Assembly (NCBI RefSeq): GCF_020404845.1 | Contig: NZ_JAIOJZ010000016.1 | Span: 62,001 to 126,000 of the forward strand | Reading direction: 5' to 3' | DNA length: 64,000 bases | Source: Streptomyces hyderabadensis | Lineage (GTDB): Bacteria > Actinomycetota > Actinomycetes > Streptomycetales > Streptomycetaceae | Part shown: positions 41,160 to 50,487 of the stretch, in pieces | How the letters are laid out: each line of letters opens with the position of its first letter | Numbering within the stretch: position 1 is the stretch's first letter | Translations under genes and position numbers: made by a program | Notes under the pieces: generated by a model | The model's database searches: none | The model's input: the letters and a program-made list of their open reading frames with translations, nothing else | Told to the model about the DNA's origin: nothing

Positions 41160-41882
41160 CTAGCGGTGCGGCAGCCGGGGGAACCTACGGCCCTGGGCGG
41201 CCTTCTCGGCCTCCTCGGCCTTCACGTCCGCCGCGTACCGGTCGACGTACTCCTGACCGGAGAGGCCGAGGATCGCGTAGACGATCTCGTCGGTCACGGC
41301 GCGCAGTACGGCCTTCTCGCCCTCCATGCCCGCGTAGCGGGAGAAGTCCAGCGGCTCGCCGAAGCGGATGACCACCGGGTGCAGCTTCGGGATCTTCCGG
41401 CCCGGCGGCTGCGCCTCGAAGGTGCCGATCATGGCGCAGGGCACGACCGGCACCCCGGCCCTGAGCGCCATCACCGCGACGCCGACCTTCCCCTTGTACA
41501 GCCGGCCGTCGTGCGAGCGGGTGCCCTCCGGATAGATGCCGAGCAACTCGCCCCGGCCCAGCACGCCGAGCCCCTCGCGGATCGCGGCCTGCCCGGCCTC
41601 CTTGCCGGAGCGGTCCACCGGGATCTGTCCCGCGCTGCGGAAGAAGAACGCGGTCAGCCTGCCCTTGAGGCCCGGCCCGGTGAAGTACTCGGCCTTGGCG
41701 AGGAAGGTGATGCGGCGCTTGAGCACCGCGGGCATCAGGAAGTGGTCGGAGAAGGAGAGGTGGTTGCCCGCGACGATGGCCGCCCCGGACCCCGGCACAT
41801 GGTCCAGGCCCTCGATCCGGGGGCGGAAGACGACCCTCAGCAGGGGGCCCAGCAGCACGTACTTGAGCACGTAGTAGAACAC
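41160..41882 (-). CDS. 1-acyl-sn-glycerol-3-phosphate acyltransferase family protein
   Basis: A 240-residue PlsC-family acyltransferase with the HX4D motif NHLSFSD (His41, Asp46) and PEGTRS (118-123). These enzymes acylate lysophosphatidic acid in phospholipid and triacylglycerol synthesis. The N-terminal hydrophobic stretch FYYVLKYVLLGPLLRVVF anchors it to the membrane. The GTG start at 41882 has GGGAG upstream; longer frames upstream are not coding. It is divergent from an HTH regulator. Confidence 0.93.
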   Translation of the reverse strand: MFYYVLKYVLLGPLLRVVFRPRIEGLDHVPGSGAAIVAGNHLSFSDHFLMPAVLKRRITFLAKAEYFTGPGLKGRLTAFFFRSAGQIPVDRSGKEAGQAAIREGLGVLGRGELLGIYPEGTRSHDGRLYKGKVGVAVMALRAGVPVVPCAMIGTFEAQPPGRKIPKLHPVVIRFGEPLDFSRYAGMEGEKAVLRAVTDEIVYAILGLSGQEYVDRYAADVKAEEAEKAAQGRRFPRLPHR

Positions 41883-42100
41883 GGTGTGTCTCCCAGTTCT
41901 CCGGGCTCTCGGCCGGTCGTCCGCGACCGGTGATCGATCGTAGCCCGACCGCGCCGAAACCGGACGGGACCGGTTCGGACGCTCTTCGGTCAACTCGATT
42001 GACGCGGCCTGCCCGCTCCTCTGTGCTGTCCGGTGGCACAAGGCGCGAAGCCCCGGGTGGCGCACGGCCCGCGGCGGGGGCGCGACCCGGGGGAGGGCGG

Positions 42101-43576
42101 ATGACCGGCGGATCGGCACCGGGAGACAGACCGGCACGGACGGCTGGGCCGGCGCGGGCGGAAGGGCCGGCGCGGGCGGACGGGGCCCCGTGGGCGGAGT
42201 TCGGACGGCAACTGCGGTCCCTGCGCCGGGCGGCCGGGCTCACGCAGCTGCAACTGGGCCTCCGGGTGGGCTACCACCACTCCGCCGTGAGCAAGCTGGA
42301 GGCGGGCCTGCGCGAGCCGCCCGTGGGGCTGGTGCGCAGGCTCGACGCGGTGCTGGAGACCGGCGGAGAGCTGGCCGCGCTCGCCGCCGCGCCGCGCGAG
42401 GTACCGCGGCCGGGCCGCTTCCCGGCCGACCCGGCGCTGTTCGCGCCGCTGCCCGGGGCGGACGCCCCCGCCGGACAGGGCGCGCCGGACGCCCGGATGT
42501 GGCCCGCACGGCTGCCCGCCGAAGGGCTGGCCTGCCCGCTGCACGGCACCGCGGGCTGCGCGGTGCCCGATCCGGGTGAGTTACCGGTACTGCTCGGCGG
42601 TCCGCATCCGGCGGGCGGTGCGGCCCCGGCGTGGGGCGCGGACGACGGACCGGCGGTCGCCGAGACGGAGCTGCTGCACGGCCTGACCGCCGTCCTGGCC
42701 TGCCTGATCCGCGAGGCGTTCCGGCACGAGGGCCGGGTGACCGCCGTGGAGGGCCTGCTGCGGGCCCTGGCCCGCTGGGCCGGCGAGGTCAACTCCGCCG
42801 GACGGCTGCCCTACGGGCAGTTGCGGCTCGGCGCGCAGTACGCCCAGGTCGCCGGCCGGCTGCGGATGGAACGCGGTCAGGTCGGCGTGGCGATGGCCTG
42901 GTTCGGCCACGGACTGCGCTGGGCGGACGCCGTCCGGGACGCCTCGGCCCGCGCGACCCTGCTCAGCGACATGTGCACCCTGGTCCGGCTCGACGGGGAC
43001 CCGTCCCTGATGCTCGGGTACGCCCAGGGCATCGGCGCGGTGGACGCGCGACGCCGGTGGATGGCCACCCTGTCCGACCTGTACCAGGCCCGCGGCCACG
43101 CCCTGGCGGGGGACACGGCGGCCTGCCGGCACCACATCACCCTGGCCCGGCGGGGATTCGCCCGCCTCGGCGCCCAGGACCACCTGGAGGCGCCCTGGAT
43201 GGCCGGGCCCGAGGGCGCCATGCGGGTCGACTCGGCGATCGGCGGCGCCCTGCGCGACCTCGCCGTGGCGACCGGGGACCGGGCGGCGGCCCGGCGGGCG
43301 GTGGACGCCACCGCACGCTCGCGCGCACAGGTGCCGCCGCAGATGCGCAGCGCCCGGCTGCTGCTCACCCTGCGCCTGGCGGACAGCTGGGCGTGTGCCG
43401 GCGATCCCGGCGCCGCCGTCGCCCTCGCCTCGGAGGCCCTGCCGGAGGCGGTGCGCTCGCGCGAGTCGATGGTCACCGCCGAACTGCGCGGCCTGCACAG
43501 CCGGCTCACCGGGCAGTGGGCCGACCTGCCGGAGGTCAGGGCGTACCGGGAGCGGCTGCTGGACGCGGGCGAGTGA
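42101..43576 (+). CDS. XRE-family regulator with large C-terminal domain, contains a TTA codon
   Basis: A 491-residue regulator. After a low-complexity Gly/Ala/Arg start, a helix-turn-helix spans about residues 35-85 (LRSLRRAAGLTQLQLGLRVGYHHSAVSKLE). The rest is helical with weak TPR-like repeats (TELLHGLTAVLACLI, MAWFGHGLRWADAV, LSDLYQARGHALAGD), as in many Streptomyces regulators of secondary metabolism. Codon 161 (42581-42583) is TTA, predicting bldA dependence. GGGAGGGCGG precedes the ATG at 42101. The next gene is a large secreted protease, a reasonable but unproven target. Confidence 0.88.
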   Translation: MTGGSAPGDRPARTAGPARAEGPARADGAPWAEFGRQLRSLRRAAGLTQLQLGLRVGYHHSAVSKLEAGLREPPVGLVRRLDAVLETGGELAALAAAPREVPRPGRFPADPALFAPLPGADAPAGQGAPDARMWPARLPAEGLACPLHGTAGCAVPDPGELPVLLGGPHPAGGAAPAWGADDGPAVAETELLHGLTAVLACLIREAFRHEGRVTAVEGLLRALARWAGEVNSAGRLPYGQLRLGAQYAQVAGRLRMERGQVGVAMAWFGHGLRWADAVRDASARATLLSDMCTLVRLDGDPSLMLGYAQGIGAVDARRRWMATLSDLYQARGHALAGDTAACRHHITLARRGFARLGAQDHLEAPWMAGPEGAMRVDSAIGGALRDLAVATGDRAAARRAVDATARSRAQVPPQMRSARLLLTLRLADSWACAGDPGAAVALASEALPEAVRSRESMVTAELRGLHSRLTGQWADLPEVRAYRERLLDAGE

Positions 43577-43844
43577 GGCGGGGGAGGGCTCCGGTGGCGC
43601 ACGGGGAGGCGGGGCGCGCGGCACCTCGCCGCCGCGCACGCCCACTTGCCGGATTTTGACAGGACCGTACCGCGCCCGCGGAGCCGTTGAATCCGGTGCG
43701 CCGGGGTGTGAGGGTTCCGCCAGCCCGCGACCTGACATGCAAATGACATCCGAGGACGCGTCCCCGCACCCCAGGGTGCGCGTCCGGCATGGCACGGCCC
43801 GGGCCGGCCCGCAAGGAGCCCCCCCACTCTCACAAGGAGCCACG

Positions 43845-46800
43845 ATGCTCAGACAGACCGCGGTGGCCGGGACAGTCCTGGCCATGACACTCGCAGGGGT
43901 GGTGGTACCGACCTCCCTGGCCTCGGCCTCGGAGCGGTCCGCGCCCTCCGCGGCGCAGCCCACCCCCGTCGAGAGGGCCGTAGCAGCGGCCGACCAGGCC
44001 GTGCGCAGCGGCCTGGACGCCCTCGTCGCCGGCGGCCCCGACGAGCAGTACGACCGCCACCAGGTCACCCCCTGGGACAAGAACCTGTTCTCCGTCGCCT
44101 ACGAGCGCACCTACAACGGCCTGCCGGTGGTCGGCGGCGACGCCGTCGTGCTCGCCGACGGCAAGGGACGGGTCCGCGCCGTCCAGTCCGCGACCGAGGC
44201 CGCGATAGCCGTGCCCACCGAGGCCCGGATCAAGGCCGAGCAGGCGGTGAAGACCAGCCGCGAGCGGCTCGCGAAGGTCGACAAGGTCGACTCCAAGCGG
44301 CTGGTGGTGCGGGTCAAGGACGACGTCCAGACCCTCGCCTGGGAGACCGTGCTCGTCGGCACCACCGAGGACCACGTGCCCAGCAAGCTGCACGTGTTCG
44401 TGGACGCCCGCACCGGCAAGGTCGTCGACAGCTACGACGACGTGAAGGCAGGCACCGGCCACAGCGAGTGGAACGGCCCCGACCCGCTGACCATCGACAC
44501 CTCCCGCTCCGGCAGCCAGTACGCCCTGCGCGACACCACCCGCCCCGGACTGCAGTGCTCGGACTACAACGGCGGCCTGTTCACCGGACCGGACGACGAC
44601 TGGGGCACCGGCAACGCCACCAGCCGTGAGACCGGCTGCGTCGACGTCATGTACGCGGCGCAGAAGGAGTCGGACATGCTCCGCGACTGGCTCGGCCGCA
44701 ACGGCCACGACGGCAACGGCGGCAGCTGGCCCACCCTCGTCGGTCTCAACCAGCTCAACGCCTACTGGGACGGCTCCCGGGTCACCATCGGCCACAACAG
44801 CGCGGGCAAGTGGATCGCCGGCATGGACGTGGTGGGCCACGAGTACGGCCACGGCCTGGACAGCTTCACCCCCGGCGGCGCCAACCACGAGAGCGGCCTG
44901 GGCGAGGCCACCGGCGACATCATGGGCGCCCTGACCGAGGCGTACGCGAACCAGCCGGCCCCCCACGACACCCCCGACTACACCGTCGGCGAGGAGATCA
45001 ACCTCCAGGGCCGCGGCCCGATCCGCAACATGTACAACCCCCAGCTGGTCAACAACGACCCCAACTGCTACTCCTCCGCCATCCCGCGCACCGAGGAGCA
45101 CGCGGCGGCCGGGCCGATGAACCACTGGTTCTACCTCCTCGCCGAAGGCTCCAACCCCGGCGGCGGCAAGCCCTCCAGCCCGACCTGCGACGGCAGCCAG
45201 GTCACCGGCATCGGCATCCAGAACGCCGGCAAGATCTTCTACGGCGGCATGCTGCTCAAGACCAGCGGCATGACCTACAAGCGCTACCGCAGCGCCACCC
45301 TCACCGCGGCCAAGAACCTCGACCCGTCCTGCGACCTGTTCGACCGCACCAAGGCGGCCTGGAACGCGATCGACATCCCGGCCCAGAGCGGCGACCCGAC
45401 CTGTGTCCGGCAGGAGACCGACTTCTCGCTGGCCCTCAGCCCGGCGAGCGGCAACGTCGAGGCGGGCTCCGCGGTCAACGCCACGGTCAACACCACCACC
45501 GTCGCCGGCAGCGCCCAGCAGGTGTCGCTGACCGCCACCGGCACCCCGCCCGGCGTGAGCGTCACCTTCAGCCCCTCGACGGTCACCTCCGGCTCCAGCT
45601 CCACCATGCGCGTGTCCACCACGTCGGGCACCGCCGCGGGCACCTACTCGCTCACCGTCAAGGGCACGGCGGGCAGCAAGAGCCACACCGCCCAGTACAC
45701 CCTCACCGTGGGCGGCGGCGGCAATCCGGGCACCCCGCCCGACGTCGACGTCGCCCAGGTGCAGGCCCACCTCGCCCAGTTCGGCTCGATCGCCGCGCAG
45801 AACGGCGGCAACCGCCGCTCCACCGGCACCGGGTACGACGCCTCCCTCGCGTACGTGAAGGGCAAGCTGCAGGCGGCCGGCTACACCGTCACCGAGCAGA
45901 CCTGCACCTCCGGCTGCTCCGCCGGCGCGGGCAACAACCTGATCGCCGAGTGGCCGAAGGGCGACGCCAACAGCGTCTACATGTTCGGCGCCCACCTCGA
46001 CGGAGTCTCGGCGGGCCCCGGCATCAACGACAACGGTTCCGGTTCCGCCGCGCTCCTTGAGACGGCACTCACGCTCGCCGAGCAGAACCCGACCATGAAG
46101 AACCGCGTCCGCTTCGCCTGGTGGACCGACGAGGAGCAGGGCCTGAACGGCTCCGACTTCTACGCCCGGGCCCTGTCCTCGACCGAGCGCGCCAGGATCA
46201 AGGCGTACTACAACTTCGACATGGTCGGCTCCGTCAACGGCGGCTACTTCATCAACAACCTGACCTCCGCCGCCTCCGCCCCGATGCGGGAGTACTGGAC
46301 CTCCCTCGGCCTCGCCCCGCAGGAGAACGTCGAGGGCCAGGGCCGCTCCGACGACTACTCGTTCCAGCAGGTCGGCGTCCCCACCTCGGGCTACGCCACC
46401 GGCGCCTCCGCGATCAAGTCGGCCACGGAGGCCGCCAAGTGGGGCGGCACCGCGGGCCGGTCCTACGACCCGTGCTACCACTCCGCCTGTGACACCACCT
46501 CCAACATCAGCGCCACCGCGCTGAACCGCAGCGCCGACGGCATCGCGTACACGATCTGGAAGACCGCCGTCGGCGACGCGCCGAACCCGCAGGACGACTT
46601 CTCGATCTCCGCGAACCCGTCCTCGGGCACGGTCGAGCCGGGCAGCTCCGCGACGGTCACCGTGAACACCGCCACGACCAGCGGTGACGCCCAGAACGTG
46701 CGGCTGTCGGCGTCCGGCGCGCCGACCGGAGTGAGCGTCGGCTTCACCCCGGACTCGGTGACCTCCGGCCAGTCCTCGACCGCCACGGTCCAGGTCGCCG

Positions 46801-47045
46801 CGGGCACCGCCCCCGGCTCCTACACCCTGACCCTCACGGGCACGGGCACCGTCACACACACCACCACGTACACCCTCACCGTGCCCGGCGACGGCGGCGG
46901 CGAGACCACCTGGCAGCTGGGAGCCACCTACGCGGCCGGTGACGTGGTCAGCTACGACGGCGTCAACTACCGGTGCCTCCAGGGCCACACCGCCTACCCC
47001 GGCTGGGAGCCGCCCAACGTGCCGGCCCTGTGGCAGCGCCTGTGA
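43845..47045 (+). CDS. Secreted double protease: M4 endopeptidase + M28 aminopeptidase + chitin-binding module
   Basis: A 1066-residue secreted protein. Order: signal peptide (1-28); FTP/PepSY-like propeptide (about 40-200); M4 thermolysin-like domain with HEYGH (332-336), Glu354 and His427; an immunoglobulin-like linker (about 525-622); an M28 zinc aminopeptidase domain like the Streptomyces griseus enzyme, with His717, Asp729, Glu763/764, Asp792 and His879; a second copy of the linker (about 917-1013); and a CBM5/12 chitin-binding module (1021-1066). Both active sites look complete. A bound enzyme could therefore cut proteins and then trim peptide N-termini on chitin-rich material. AAGGAG precedes the ATG. 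A strong terminator follows. Confidence 0.93.
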   Translation: MLRQTAVAGTVLAMTLAGVVVPTSLASASERSAPSAAQPTPVERAVAAADQAVRSGLDALVAGGPDEQYDRHQVTPWDKNLFSVAYERTYNGLPVVGGDAVVLADGKGRVRAVQSATEAAIAVPTEARIKAEQAVKTSRERLAKVDKVDSKRLVVRVKDDVQTLAWETVLVGTTEDHVPSKLHVFVDARTGKVVDSYDDVKAGTGHSEWNGPDPLTIDTSRSGSQYALRDTTRPGLQCSDYNGGLFTGPDDDWGTGNATSRETGCVDVMYAAQKESDMLRDWLGRNGHDGNGGSWPTLVGLNQLNAYWDGSRVTIGHNSAGKWIAGMDVVGHEYGHGLDSFTPGGANHESGLGEATGDIMGALTEAYANQPAPHDTPDYTVGEEINLQGRGPIRNMYNPQLVNNDPNCYSSAIPRTEEHAAAGPMNHWFYLLAEGSNPGGGKPSSPTCDGSQVTGIGIQNAGKIFYGGMLLKTSGMTYKRYRSATLTAAKNLDPSCDLFDRTKAAWNAIDIPAQSGDPTCVRQETDFSLALSPASGNVEAGSAVNATVNTTTVAGSAQQVSLTATGTPPGVSVTFSPSTVTSGSSSTMRVSTTSGTAAGTYSLTVKGTAGSKSHTAQYTLTVGGGGNPGTPPDVDVAQVQAHLAQFGSIAAQNGGNRRSTGTGYDASLAYVKGKLQAAGYTVTEQTCTSGCSAGAGNNLIAEWPKGDANSVYMFGAHLDGVSAGPGINDNGSGSAALLETALTLAEQNPTMKNRVRFAWWTDEEQGLNGSDFYARALSSTERARIKAYYNFDMVGSVNGGYFINNLTSAASAPMREYWTSLGLAPQENVEGQGRSDDYSFQQVGVPTSGYATGASAIKSATEAAKWGGTAGRSYDPCYHSACDTTSNISATALNRSADGIAYTIWKTAVGDAPNPQDDFSISANPSSGTVEPGSSATVTVNTATTSGDAQNVRLSASGAPTGVSVGFTPDSVTSGQSSTATVQVAAGTAPGSYTLTLTGTGTVTHTTTYTLTVPGDGGGETTWQLGATYAAGDVVSYDGVNYRCLQGHTAYPGWEPPNVPALWQRL

Positions 47046-47074
47046 CACACGACTGACAGACGCCTGACACGCCC

Positions 47075-47113
47075 ACGGGCGGTGGGGTTCGCACACCGAA
47101 CCCCACCGCCCGT
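47075..47113. terminator. 17-bp perfect bidirectional hairpin
   Basis: Arms 47075-47091 and 47097-47113 pair perfectly around a five-base loop (CACAC). It lies between the converging protease and MFS genes and can end both transcripts. Confidence 0.85.
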
Positions 47114-47133
47114 CGGCGGTGCGACGCCCCGCG

Positions 47134-48648
47134 TCAGAACTTCGGCGTCGGCGCCTGCGCCTCGACCATCTCCGCGGCCTCCTCCTCCGTCCCCACCGAC
47201 GGCGGGGAGCCCGCCAGCGGCTTCTGGGCCGTCTCCTTCATGCAGGCCACGGCCACGACACCGAACAGGGCCGCCGCCATCGAGTAGTAGGCGGGCATCA
47301 TGTCGGAGCCGGTCACACTGATCAGCGCGGTGATCACCAGCGGTGTGGTCCCGCCGAAGATCGACGCCGACAGGTTGTAGCCGACCGACAGGGACCCGTA
47401 CCGCACGTTGGTCGGGAACATCGCCGGCAGCGCCGCCGACATCGTGCCCAGCAGACAGACCAGCGACAGACCGAGCATCAGCATGCCGCCCGAGACCGCG
47501 AGCAGGCTGCCCTCCTGCACCAGCACGAAGGCCGGCGCGGACAGCACGAAGAACCCGAGCATGCCGGTCATCAGGACGGGCTTGCGGCCGAAGTGGTCCG
47601 ACAGCCGGCCCACCTGGTTGATGATCAGCATCAGCAGCACCATCGTCGCCACCAGGATCATCAGACCGTGGCTCTCGCTGTAGTCCAGCTCGTCCGACAG
47701 GTACGTCGGCATGTACGACAACAGCATGTAGTCGGTGATGTTGTACGCGCCGACCAGCGCGATGCACAGCACCAGCGACCGCCAGTGGGTGCGGAAGATC
47801 TTGGCGAGGTCGCCCCGCGCGGTGGTCTCCACCGCGTTCGCCGCCTCGGAGATGTGGACGTTGGAGTCCTCCAGCTTCAGGAAGGCGGGCGTGTCGTCCA
47901 GCTTCAGCCGCAGATAGATACCCACGATGCCGAGCGGCGCCGCCACCAGGAACGGGATCCGCCAGCCCCAGGCGTCCATCGTGTCGCTGCCCAGCCCCGC
48001 CGTCAGCGCGGTGACGAGACTGGCCGCACCGGTGTACCCGGCCAGCGTGCCCAGCTCCAGGAAGCTGCCGAAGAAACCGCGCCGCTTGTCGGGCGCGTAC
48101 TCGGCGATGAAGGTGGACGCGCCGCCGTACTCGCCGCCGGTGGAGAAGCCCTGGAGCAGGCGGAACAGGATCAGCAGCAGCGGCGACCAGAAGCCGATCG
48201 AGTCGTAGCTGGGGATGAACCCGATGGCGGCCGTGCCGATCGCCATCAGGATCATCGTCAGCGCCAGCACCTTCTTGCGGCCGATCTTGTCGCCCATCGG
48301 GCCGAAGACCATGCCGCCGATCGGCCGCACCAGGAACGCCACCGCGAACGTGGCGAACGAGGAGAGCAGCTGTGCGGTGTCGCTCCCGGAGGGGAAGAAC
48401 ACCCGGCCGATCGTGCCCGCCAGATAGGCGTAGATGCCGAAGTCGAACCACTCCATGGCATTGCCGAGGGAGGCCGCCTTGACGGCCCGCTTGACGGCCG
48501 CCTCGTCCGTGACGGTGATGTCCGACCGGCGCAGTCGGGGGTTCTGCCGACGCTTGATCGCCCGGAACAGGGCGGGGTGGCGGCGCACCGCCGCGGCGTC
48601 GGTCTCCTGGCCGTTCTCGGTGGGGGACGTGGCGGCCTCCCTTTCCAC
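47134..48648 (-). CDS. MFS metabolite:H+ symporter (ProP-like)
   Basis: A 504-residue major-facilitator protein of the metabolite:H+ symporter group, which includes proline/betaine (ProP), alpha-ketoglutarate and citrate carriers. About twelve membrane helices are visible. Signatures are NAMEWFDFGIYAYLA, RPIGGMVFGPMGDKIGRKK and LQGFSTGGEYGGASTFIAEYAP. The N-terminus (about 50 residues) is polar and extended. The GTG at 48648 has GGAG nine bases upstream. An osmolyte or dicarboxylate substrate is likely; which one cannot be told from sequence. Confidence 0.9.
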   Translation of the reverse strand: MEREAATSPTENGQETDAAAVRRHPALFRAIKRRQNPRLRRSDITVTDEAAVKRAVKAASLGNAMEWFDFGIYAYLAGTIGRVFFPSGSDTAQLLSSFATFAVAFLVRPIGGMVFGPMGDKIGRKKVLALTMILMAIGTAAIGFIPSYDSIGFWSPLLLILFRLLQGFSTGGEYGGASTFIAEYAPDKRRGFFGSFLELGTLAGYTGAASLVTALTAGLGSDTMDAWGWRIPFLVAAPLGIVGIYLRLKLDDTPAFLKLEDSNVHISEAANAVETTARGDLAKIFRTHWRSLVLCIALVGAYNITDYMLLSYMPTYLSDELDYSESHGLMILVATMVLLMLIINQVGRLSDHFGRKPVLMTGMLGFFVLSAPAFVLVQEGSLLAVSGGMLMLGLSLVCLLGTMSAALPAMFPTNVRYGSLSVGYNLSASIFGGTTPLVITALISVTGSDMMPAYYSMAAALFGVVAVACMKETAQKPLAGSPPSVGTEEEAAEMVEAQAPTPKF

Positions 48649-48789
48649 GCGCAGACACTCCGGGCGGAGCGCTGCTCGGTCGTACGTCTCTCAGGTCGTA
48701 CCCGTTCCCCCGATCATGCTGGGTATGGTCGTGACTTCGGTCATGTGACTGGGCCGATGAGGTGAGCGGCCGGTGAGTACGCTTCGCAC

Positions 48790-49248
48790 ATGCGTATCTC
48801 CGTCTCCTCCGACATGGACGAACCCGTGGCCCGGCTCCTCGTCGGGGAACTACGCGCCCGCGGCCACGAGGTCAGGGCGTACGGCGCGCTGGACCCCGGG
48901 GCGGACGCGCAGTGGGCGGTCTGCTCCGAGCGGGCGGCGCGCGAGGTCGCCGAGGGGCGGGCCGACCAGGCCGTGGTCTGCTGCTGGACCGGCACCGGCG
49001 CCTCCATCGCCGCCAACAAGGTGCCGGGCGTGCGCGCCGCCCTGTGCGCCGACGCGTACACCGCCGACGGGGCCCGCCGCTGGAACGACGCCAACGTGCT
49101 CGCCCTGAGCCTGCGGCTGACGTCCGGGCCGCTGCTCGGTGAGATCCTCGACGCCTGGTTCGCGGCCGGGCCGAGCGAGGACGCCGAGGACCGGGACAAC
49201 GTCGCACACGTGGAGCGGCTCGACGAGGACCGCCGAGCCGCTCGGTGA
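48790..49248 (+). CDS. RpiB/LacA/LacB-family sugar-phosphate isomerase
   Basis: A 152-residue protein of the ribose-5-phosphate isomerase B fold: SSDMDEPVARLLVGELRARGHEV, then TGTGASIAANKVPGVRAALC and NDANVLALSLR. The catalytic Cys65 is kept but the following Gly of CGTG is Trp (CWTGTG), and the His-containing DHAG near the start reads DMDE. The usual RpiB phosphate and base contacts are therefore altered, and another aldose-ketose substrate or a different function is likely. It is a single gene divergent from the MFS symporter. Confidence 0.85.
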   Translation: MRISVSSDMDEPVARLLVGELRARGHEVRAYGALDPGADAQWAVCSERAAREVAEGRADQAVVCCWTGTGASIAANKVPGVRAALCADAYTADGARRWNDANVLALSLRLTSGPLLGEILDAWFAAGPSEDAEDRDNVAHVERLDEDRRAAR

Positions 49249-49263
49249 GCCCCGGCGGGGCGA

Positions 49264-50487
49264 TCAGGCGGTCAGGACCTTCTCCAGCGTCCCGAGGGCG
49301 CCCGCCAGCTCCTCGGCCGTGACCGTCAGCGGCGGCGCCAGGCGGATCGTGGAGCCGTGGGTGTCCTTGACCAGGATGCCCTCGCGCATCAGCCGCTCGC
49401 TGATCTCGCGTCCGCTGCCCAGCGCCGGGTCCACGTCCACGCCCGCCCACAGCCCGCGCGCCCGGAAGCCGACGACACCCTTGCCGGCCAGGGCGGCCAG
49501 GCCCTCGCGCAGCACCGTGCCCAGCTCGGCCGCCCGGCGCTGGAACTCGCCGGTCTCCAGCAGCTCCACCACCGCCGTGCCCACCGCGGCGGCCAGCGGA
49601 TTGCCGCCGAACGTCGAACCGTGCTCGCCCGGGTGCAGCACCCCCAGCACCTCGCGCCTGCCGACCACCGCCGACACCGGCACGATGCCGCCGCCCAGCG
49701 CCTTGCCGAGCAGCACCACGTCCGGCACCACCGACTCGTGCTCGACGGCCAGGGTGTGCCCGGTGCGGCCGAGGCCGGACTGGATCTCGTCCGCGACGAA
49801 CAGACAGCCCGTGCGCCGGGTCAGCTCCCGCACACCCGCCAGATAGCCGTCGTCCGGGATCAGCACGCCCGCCTCGCCCTGGATCGGCTCGATCAGCACG
49901 GCCGCCGTCGTCTCGTCGACCGCCGCCTCCAGCGCGGCCAGGTCGTTGTACGGGACGATCCGGAAACCGGGCGTGAAGGGGCCGAAACCGGCACGGGCCG
50001 TCTCGTCGGTGGAGAAGCTCACGATCGTCGTGGTACGGCCGTGGAAGTTGTCCGCCGCGACCACGATCGTCGCCCGGTCCGCCGGGACGCCCTTGACGTC
50101 GTAGGCCCATTTGCGGGCCACCTTGATGCCGCTCTCCACCGCCTCGGCGCCGGTGTTCATGGGCAGCACCATGTCCGTGCCGGTCAGGGCGGCCAGCCGC
50201 TCGGCGAAGCCCGCGAGCCGGTCGTTGTGGAAGGCGCGCGAGGTGAGCGTGAGCCGGTCCAGCTGCCGGTGGGCGGCCTCGATCAGCGCCGGGTGGCGAT
50301 GGCCGAAGTTGAGCGCCGAGTACCCGGCCAGCATGTCCAGGTAGCGGCGGCCCTCGACGTCCTCGACCCAGGCGCCCTCGGCGCGGGCCACCACGACGGG
50401 CAGCGGGTGGTAGTTGTGCGCGAGGACGGGCTCCTCCGCGCGGATCAGTTCCGCGGAGCCGCGGTCGGCGCGGGCGGGTGCGGTCAT
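49264..50487 (-). CDS. rocD: Ornithine--oxo-acid aminotransferase
   Basis: A 407-residue class III PLP aminotransferase that converts ornithine to glutamate semialdehyde. Family stretches are NYHPLPVVVARAEGAWVEDV, YSALNFGHRHP, MNTGAEAVESGIKVARKW, DEIQSGLGRTG and the PLP Lys in LLGKALGGGIVPVSA. The ATG overlaps the stop of the DDAH-like gene (ATGA). The pair probably degrades arginine-derived ornithine and citrulline precursors as nitrogen sources under Lrp control. Confidence 0.95.
   Translation of the reverse strand: MTAPARADRGSAELIRAEEPVLAHNYHPLPVVVARAEGAWVEDVEGRRYLDMLAGYSALNFGHRHPALIEAAHRQLDRLTLTSRAFHNDRLAGFAERLAALTGTDMVLPMNTGAEAVESGIKVARKWAYDVKGVPADRATIVVAADNFHGRTTTIVSFSTDETARAGFGPFTPGFRIVPYNDLAALEAAVDETTAAVLIEPIQGEAGVLIPDDGYLAGVRELTRRTGCLFVADEIQSGLGRTGHTLAVEHESVVPDVVLLGKALGGGIVPVSAVVGRREVLGVLHPGEHGSTFGGNPLAAAVGTAVVELLETGEFQRRAAELGTVLREGLAALAGKGVVGFRARGLWAGVDVDPALGSGREISERLMREGILVKDTHGSTIRLAPPLTVTAEELAGALGTLEKVLTA

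Noticed and set aside
41930..42100. Longer N-terminus for the HTH regulator at 42101
   Set aside because: The upstream frame has no ribosome site and is Arg/Gly-rich noise overlapping the divergent acyltransferase promoter region.
43830..47096. A 1088-residue open frame on the minus strand opposite the large protease gene
   Set aside because: It is a GC-bias shadow: no recognisable domain, repetitive Val/Gly/Ala composition, and the plus strand has complete motifs and a ribosome site.
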